Positions 6,391-10,735 of a stretch of 10,735 bases of DNA are shown in pieces. Position 1 is the stretch's first letter. Each line of letters begins with the position of its first letter. The position numbers were made by a program, and so were the translations under genes. The DNA comes from an uncultured beta proteobacterium (GTDB taxonomy: Bacteria; Pseudomonadota; Gammaproteobacteria; Burkholderiales; Burkholderiaceae): contig CAIMXN010000191.1 of the NCBI GenBank assembly GCA_903845455.1, forward strand, positions 1 through 10,735, read 5' to 3'. The notes beneath the pieces are model-generated. The model saw only the letters and a program-made list of their open reading frames with translations. It did not search any database and was not told the origin of the DNA.

Positions 6391-8727
6391 ATGGCTCTAC
6401 CCCCAAAAGACAAGCCACCGCTAAATCAGCGGTCGAATAGATTCCCTGATAGACGCCCTCGTCAGTATGGAGTGAAGTCTGCCTCCTATGGGAGATCGGG
6501 TAGTAGTGCCCTAGTGAAAGCATTGCTCATTATTGGCGTAATTTTTGCCTTGGTATTTACTTTGCTCCTAGGGTATGCGTTTTTAATCGCCAAGCCGAAT
6601 TTACCTAAAATTTCTGCACTAACTGACTACAACCCTAAGACGCCATTACGGATCTACACAGCAGATAAAGTTTTGATCGGAGAATTTGGCGAGGAGCGCC
6701 GCAAGGTAATCCCTTTGAGCGAAATCCCTGCAAGTATGCGTAATGCAGTAGTCGCTACTGAAGACGATCGCTTTTATTCCCATGGGGGTGTCGACTATGT
6801 GGGCGTATTAAGGGCAGCTACTGCAAATTTACGTGGGCACTTAGCCCAAGGTGCATCAACCATCACCATGCAGGTTGCTCGTAATTTCTTCTTAAGCAAC
6901 GAAAAAACCTTCAGCCGGAAGATCTATGAAATCTTATTGGCTTGGGAAATTGAGTCTAAGTTAAGTAAAGACAAGATCCTTGAAATCTATATGAATCAGA
7001 TTTTCTTGGGCCAAAGAGCATTTGGCTTTTCTAGTGCCGCCCAAATTTATTTTGGTAAGGAGTTGAAAGACATTAGCATTGCTGAGTCAGCTATGTTGGC
7101 GGGATTACCAAAAGCGCCCTCTGCATATAACCCGGTTACCAATTTCCGTCGCGCAAAAATACGTCAGGAGTATATTTTGCAGCGCATGCGTGATTTGTCT
7201 TACATCACGCCTGAAGATTATAAAAAAGCCATGACCGAAGAATTGCATATCCGCGGTCTGGGCAATGAGTTCAGTACGCGCGCAGATTTTCCGGCGGAGA
7301 TGGTAAGGCAGTTATTGCTTGCACAGTATGGGGAAGCAATTTATTCGCAAGGGATTGACGTCTATACAACCATTCTGAAGGCTGATCAAGATGCCGCTTA
7401 TAAGGCAGTGCGCCATGGCATTTTTGAATACGACTTGCGTCATGCCTATCGAGGACCGGAGGGCTTTATAGATCTTCCCGAAGACGCTGTTAAGCGCCAG
7501 CGTAAAATTGATGAAGCTTTACTGGCATATCCACAGTTAGATGATTTGCAGTCAGGGGTTGTGCTCGATGCTAAGCCGAAGGAAATGCAGGTCATGATCT
7601 CTACAGGAGATGTCATCACACTTAAAGGTGATGGCCTGAAATTAGCTTCTGTTTCTTTAACCGATAGCACTCAACCCAAAAAACGTTTGCGGCCGGGTGC
7701 AGTCGTAAGACTATTATCTGATGGTGGTGTTTGGAAGTTAGCGCAGTTGCCACAAGTCGAGGCAGCCTTTGTCTCTATGAACCCTGAAACAGGTGCGATT
7801 CTTTCGTTGGTAGGTGGTTTTGATTTTCGCCGTAATCAATTCAATCATGTGACTCAAGCATTACGTCAGCCGGGTTCTTCATTTAAGCCTTTTATATATG
7901 CAGCGGCTCTTGAAAAGGGTTTTACGCCCAATACGATGGTCAATGATGCCCCTTTATCTATTGGCAGCATGGAGACTGGTAGTCAGGTCTGGGAGCCTAA
8001 GAACTACGATGGTAAATATGAAGGCATGATGCGCTTACGCACCGCGCTGGCTAAATCTAAAAACTTAGTTTCCGTGCGTATTATTCGCGCAATTGGGCCA
8101 TCCTATGCCCAGGAATATATTCAACGGTTTGGTTTTGAGCCTGAGAAACATCCGCCTTATTTAACAATGGCATTGGGTGCGGGGTCAGTAACCCCTTTGC
8201 AAATGGCATCTGCTTATAGTGTTTTTGCAAATGGTGGTTATCGGGTCGATCCTTTTTTAATCGACAAGATGATTGACTCAAAAGGGGCCGTGCTTTTTGA
8301 GGCTAAGCCCGTTAGTGTTGGTGATGGTGCTCCACGAGTATTGGATGCGCGCACTGCCTTTGTGATGGATAGTTTGTTGCAAGAAGTAACTAAGACGGGA
8401 ACTGCAGCAAGTGCCAGACCGAAATTAGGACGTAATGACATTGCCGGTAAAACAGGTACGACGAATGATTCTCATGACGCTTGGTTTGCAGGCTATAACC
8501 AAAAAGTAGTGGCAATCGCTTGGATTGGTTTTGATAAGCCAGCCAGTTTGGGAGATCGTGAAACAGGGGGTGGTCTTGCGTTGCCGATGTGGATTTCTTA
8601 TATGACAACTGCTTTAAAAGATATTCCGCAAGGATCTCGCGAGGTACCAACAGGTGTAACGCAAGTCGATGGTGATTGGTATATCCCAGAGTTTGCGACA
8701 GGTGGCGGCGCGCGCGAACTTCAATAG
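6391..8727 (+). CDS. mrcA: Penicillin-binding protein 1A, bifunctional glycosyltransferase/transpeptidase
   Basis: PBP1A polymerises lipid II into glycan strands and cross-links the stem peptides on the outer face of the inner membrane. The 778-residue class A PBP has a basic cytoplasmic tail (1-40), a transmembrane helix (about 42-67) and a GT51 glycosyltransferase domain, with catalytic Glu124 in ATEDDRFYSHGG and the QGASTITMQ block (153-161). An OB-like insert follows (about 385-455), then the transpeptidase with S-x-x-K at Ser496-Lys499, S-x-N at 556-558 and KTGT at 687-690. All catalytic motifs are intact. A TAA at 6379-6381 blocks the frame upstream, and Met116 is the next Met, so ATG 6391 is the start despite no proper Shine-Dalgarno. 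It is divergent from the secretin operon, as in many beta- and gammaproteobacteria. No terminator separates it from the next gene. Confidence 0.97.
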   Translation: MALPPKDKPPLNQRSNRFPDRRPRQYGVKSASYGRSGSSALVKALLIIGVIFALVFTLLLGYAFLIAKPNLPKISALTDYNPKTPLRIYTADKVLIGEFGEERRKVIPLSEIPASMRNAVVATEDDRFYSHGGVDYVGVLRAATANLRGHLAQGASTITMQVARNFFLSNEKTFSRKIYEILLAWEIESKLSKDKILEIYMNQIFLGQRAFGFSSAAQIYFGKELKDISIAESAMLAGLPKAPSAYNPVTNFRRAKIRQEYILQRMRDLSYITPEDYKKAMTEELHIRGLGNEFSTRADFPAEMVRQLLLAQYGEAIYSQGIDVYTTILKADQDAAYKAVRHGIFEYDLRHAYRGPEGFIDLPEDAVKRQRKIDEALLAYPQLDDLQSGVVLDAKPKEMQVMISTGDVITLKGDGLKLASVSLTDSTQPKKRLRPGAVVRLLSDGGVWKLAQLPQVEAAFVSMNPETGAILSLVGGFDFRRNQFNHVTQALRQPGSSFKPFIYAAALEKGFTPNTMVNDAPLSIGSMETGSQVWEPKNYDGKYEGMMRLRTALAKSKNLVSVRIIRAIGPSYAQEYIQRFGFEPEKHPPYLTMALGAGSVTPLQMASAYSVFANGGYRVDPFLIDKMIDSKGAVLFEAKPVSVGDGAPRVLDARTAFVMDSLLQEVTKTGTAASARPKLGRNDIAGKTGTTNDSHDAWFAGYNQKVVAIAWIGFDKPASLGDRETGGGLALPMWISYMTTALKDIPQGSREVPTGVTQVDGDWYIPEFATGGGARELQ

Positions 8728-8739
8728 TTCGCTTTAGTC

Positions 8740-9444
8740 ATGGCTAGACAGGCACGCACTGTTATTCCCGGTCAGGCAATGCATGTCATGGTGCGTGGCA
8801 ATAATCGCGCAATGCTTTTTTATAGCGACGCTGATCGCAAAATATATCTAGATTGGTTGCGAGATGCAGCCAAACAATTTTCTTGCTTGGTTCATGCATT
8901 CGCACTCATGCCCAATCATGTGCATTTATTGATGACTCCTCAGCATGAAGCGTCTTTAGCAAAAACAATGCAATCTTTAGGTAGACGCTATGCGCAGTAT
9001 TTCAATCAGCAGCATCATCGCTCGGGTACGATTTGGGAAGGGCGTTATCGCTCCTCTTTGATTGATCCAGATTATTTTTTGCGTTGTCAGCGTTATATAG
9101 AACTCAATCCGGTGAGAACGGGTTTTGAATCAAGCCCACAGGATTCTGGATGGACTAGCTTTAGAACCCATATAGGCGGGAATACGGAGCCATGGCTGGT
9201 TGATCATCAGCACTTTTGGAAATTGGGTAATACTCCATTTGAAAGACAGATGAGTTGGGTTAACTTTGTGAAAGAGGGTGCACCCCATTGGGAAGATAGA
9301 CAAATCACCGAAGCTCTTATACGTTCTAAGCCTTGGGTCAGTGATATCTACGCTAAAAAGTTATTTAAAGACAACCCAGAACTTACTCAAATACGTCATC
9401 GTGGGCGACCAAGAAAAATAAACCATTTAAAATCAACATCTTAG
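8740..9444 (+). CDS. REP-associated tyrosine transposase (RAYT, Y1_Tnp family)
   Basis: RAYTs are single-copy, domesticated relatives of IS200/IS605 transposases that act on REP palindromes as single-stranded DNA hairpins. The 234-residue protein opens with the typical P-G-Q-x-x-H-V-x-x-R-G-N-N-R block (10-23). The metal-binding HUH motif is H60-V-H62 in MPNHVHLLM. RYIELNPVRTG (118-128) is the conserved second block; Tyr119 is the likely nucleophile, by inference. The C terminus carries a basic AT-hook-like RGRPRK (221-226). The frame is intact with no terminal inverted repeats of a normal IS around it, which favours a resident RAYT over a recent insertion. It starts 12 bp after mrcA with no Shine-Dalgarno and no terminator between, so it is probably read from the mrcA transcript. 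Palindromes follow its stop. Confidence 0.9.
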   Translation: MARQARTVIPGQAMHVMVRGNNRAMLFYSDADRKIYLDWLRDAAKQFSCLVHAFALMPNHVHLLMTPQHEASLAKTMQSLGRRYAQYFNQQHHRSGTIWEGRYRSSLIDPDYFLRCQRYIELNPVRTGFESSPQDSGWTSFRTHIGGNTEPWLVDHQHFWKLGNTPFERQMSWVNFVKEGAPHWEDRQITEALIRSKPWVSDIYAKKLFKDNPELTQIRHRGRPRKINHLKSTS

Positions 9445-9454
9445 ATGATTTTAA
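9427..9454. repeat. Perfect 9-bp inverted repeat across the RAYT stop
   Basis: TTAAAATCA (9427-9435) and TGATTTTAA (9446-9454) pair perfectly around a 10-nt loop that contains the RAYT stop codon (9442-9444). The stem is AT-rich. It could protect the mRNA end or be part of the repeat unit used by the transposase; it lacks the GC stem of a strong terminator. Confidence 0.5.
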
Positions 9455-9456
9455 GA

Positions 9457-9484
9457 CTTGCTAACCCTGCAAGAGCACAGCAAG
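9457..9484. repeat. REP-like hairpin with alternative pairings
   Basis: CTTGCT (9457-9462) pairs perfectly with AGCAAG (9479-9484). Its first five bases can instead pair with GCAAG (9469-9473) in a tighter stem with a 7-nt loop. GCAAGA is repeated (9469-9474, 9480-9485), so the two downstream copies compete for one upstream partner. A short T run follows (9488-9491). Confidence 0.4.
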
Positions 9485-9491
9485 ACCTTTT

Positions 9492-9550
9492 AGTCTGTCC
9501 CCATATAGTGAATTCATTTTGGTGCGTCATCTAAATAAACGGGACAGACT
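9492..9550. repeat. Perfect 10-bp inverted repeat downstream of RAYT
   Basis: AGTCTGTCCC (9492-9501) is perfectly inverted as GGGACAGACT (9541-9550), enclosing 39 bp that include the palindrome TGAATTCA (9509-9516). Motifs of GTCTGTCCC type are, as I recall, common near RAYT genes of this kind in other proteobacteria, but I could not check this. The whole stretch from the RAYT stop to gltB (9445-9638) shows no gene. Confidence 0.6.
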
Positions 9551-9563
9551 CATTTTATTTCTA

Positions 9564-9592
9564 TTGCATCAGTGTGGGTATTCACCTATATT
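9564..9592 (+). promoter_or_regulatory. Predicted sigma70 promoter of gltB
   Basis: TTGCAT (9564-9569) and TATATT (9587-9592) are separated by exactly 17 bp. The transcript would start near 9599, giving a leader of about 40 nt. GGAAA (9630-9634), with 4 nt between it and the ATG, is the ribosome binding site. The -35 lies 14 bp after the right arm of the 10-bp inverted repeat. Confidence 0.6.
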
Positions 9593-9638
9593 TGATCCTC
9601 CAAAAGTAATCAGGCCTTTGTCGCCCCTCGGAAATACT

Positions 9639-10735
9639 ATGACTACACAATTCAATTCAGATCTTCGTCCAATTGCCCAGGGTTTATATGACCCACAAAA
9701 TGAGCATGATGCATGCGGCGTAGGATTTGTTGCGCATATTAAGGGCAAGAAATCACACGAGATTGTTGCTCAGGGCCTAAAAATTCTTGAAAACTTAGAT
9801 CATCGGGGCGCGGTAGGTGCAGATCCATTAATGGGAGATGGCGCTGGAATTTTGATCCAGGTTCCCGATACGCTCTACCGCGAAGAGATGGCCAAGCAAG
9901 GTGTGACATTGCCACCATTCGGTGAATACGGCGTTGGCATGATTTTTTTGCCAAAAGAAAATGCTTCACGTATAGCGTGTGAACAAGAGTTAGAGCGCAC
10001 AGTCCGGTTAGAAGGTCAGGTGGTATTAGGTTGGAGGGATGTTCCGGTAGATGTGAAGTTGCCGATGTCCCCAACCGTCAGAAAGACAGAACCATTCATC
10101 CGCCAAATTTTTATTGGTCGTGGCCGTGACATCATGACAACCGATGCGCTTGAGCGGAAGTTGTACGTGATTCGTAAAACGGCTAGCCACGCTATTCAAG
10201 ATTTACATCTAAAGCATGGCAAAGAATATTTTGTGGCATCGATGTCCGCTCGCACGATTGTTTACAAAGGCTTGCTCTTAGCAAACCAAGTGGGTGCTTA
10301 TTACAATGATTTGCAGGATCCACGCACTGTTTCAGCATTGGCATTAGTCCATCAGCGCTTCTCCACAAATACATTCCCAGCTTGGGAGTTAGCACATCCG
10401 TATCGCATGATTGCCCACAATGGTGAGATTAATACCGTTAAAGGAAACGTTAACTGGGTGAATGCTCGTGAAGGGGCGGTCAGCTCGCCAGTATTGGGCG
10501 ATGACCTCAAAAAACTGTGGCCACTGATTTATCCAGGCCAGTCTGATACAGCCTGTTTTGATAACTGCTTAGAGCTGTTAGTAATGGCAGGTTATCCATT
10601 GGCGCAAGCCATGATGATGATGATTCCAGAGGCATGGGAACAGCACACCTTGATGGATGAGAATCGCCGCGCCTTCTATGAATACCATGCTGCCATGATG
10701 GAGCCATGGGATGGTCCCGCTGCGATGGCATTTAC
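9639..10735 (+). CDS. gltB: Glutamate synthase (NADPH) large subunit, 5' part
   Basis: GltB is the large subunit of glutamate synthase, which makes two glutamates from glutamine and 2-oxoglutarate with electrons from NADPH through GltD. Only the first 365 codons (of about 1500-1580 usual) are in the window, and the frame is open to the edge. A 25-residue propeptide precedes Cys26 in HDACGVGF, the N-terminal nucleophile of the class II glutamine amidotransferase domain after self-processing. Further family blocks are LDHRGAVGAD (53-62), GDGAGI (66-71), HQRFSTNT and HNGEINT, all typical of the amidotransferase site. It has its own promoter and ribosome binding site, so it is separate from the RAYT transcript. 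gltD is expected downstream outside the window. Confidence 0.96.
   Translation, partial: MTTQFNSDLRPIAQGLYDPQNEHDACGVGFVAHIKGKKSHEIVAQGLKILENLDHRGAVGADPLMGDGAGILIQVPDTLYREEMAKQGVTLPPFGEYGVGMIFLPKENASRIACEQELERTVRLEGQVVLGWRDVPVDVKLPMSPTVRKTEPFIRQIFIGRGRDIMTTDALERKLYVIRKTASHAIQDLHLKHGKEYFVASMSARTIVYKGLLLANQVGAYYNDLQDPRTVSALALVHQRFSTNTFPAWELAHPYRMIAHNGEINTVKGNVNWVNAREGAVSSPVLGDDLKKLWPLIYPGQSDTACFDNCLELLVMAGYPLAQAMMMMIPEAWEQHTLMDENRRAFYEYHAAMMEPWDGPAAMAF

Noticed and set aside
8081..8650. Overlapping minus-strand frames inside mrcA
   Set aside because: They overlap the PBP1A transpeptidase domain with all motifs on the plus strand; the translated products are low-complexity and unlike any family I know.
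8740..9550. A complete, recently inserted insertion sequence
   Set aside because: No terminal repeats or target duplication flank the transposase gene, its 5' end sits 12 bp from mrcA with that gene intact, and the family (RAYT) is known for immobile single copies.
9739..10731. Open minus-strand frames opposite gltB (about 9739-10074, 10192-10395, 10507-10731)
   Set aside because: They lie antisense to a well-conserved gltB frame, have no recognisable domains and no ribosome binding sites; they are composition shadows.
1..10735. CRISPR array, tRNA or rRNA genes, att sites, riboswitch
   Set aside because: No regularly spaced repeats, cloverleaf-like sequence or rRNA-like blocks were seen in the gaps; the gaps are short and accounted for.

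Overview
The window looks like chromosome of a small-genome freshwater betaproteobacterium, most likely Polynucleobacter or a close Burkholderiaceae relative. This rests on moderate GC content, betaproteobacterial protein sequences, and the neighbourhood of mrcA diverging from secretin-aroK-aroB, with cyaY, lptM-lysA and cytochrome c4 nearby. The organism was inferred from gene content and order; no search was run.

Layout, left to right: a periplasmic di-heme cytochrome c4 (+) ending at a strong bidirectional hairpin terminator; lptM-lysA (-), a lipoprotein and diaminopimelate decarboxylase joined by an ATGA overlap; cyaY (frataxin, +), starting almost head-to-head with lptM; a tight minus-strand operon read as GspC/PilP-like membrane protein, short secretin (PilQ-like), aroK, aroB; then, across a 131-bp divergent promoter region, mrcA (PBP1A, +), a REP-associated tyrosine transposase (RAYT, +) 12 bp behind it, a 194-bp non-coding stretch rich in inverted repeats, and the first 365 codons of gltB (glutamate synthase large subunit, +), cut by the window end.

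Most genes are core metabolism or envelope functions: aroK/aroB (shikimate pathway), lysA (lysine; its substrate meso-DAP is also a peptidoglycan precursor), mrcA (peptidoglycan synthesis), lptM (outer-membrane LPS translocon assembly), cyaY (iron-sulfur clusters), gltB (an iron-sulfur flavoenzyme for nitrogen assimilation) and c4 (respiratory electron transfer).

The two points that stand out are (1) the secretin locus. It normally carries pilM-N-O-P-Q opposite mrcA. Here only two genes remain: a 226-aa protein with GspC/PilP-like architecture and a 369-aa secretin that appears to lack the N1 (KH-like) and AMIN domains while keeping N0 and the complete secretin core. (2) The RAYT gene between mrcA and gltB, followed by perfect inverted repeats, including a 10-bp pair of GTCTGTCCC type that lies just upstream of a good gltB promoter.
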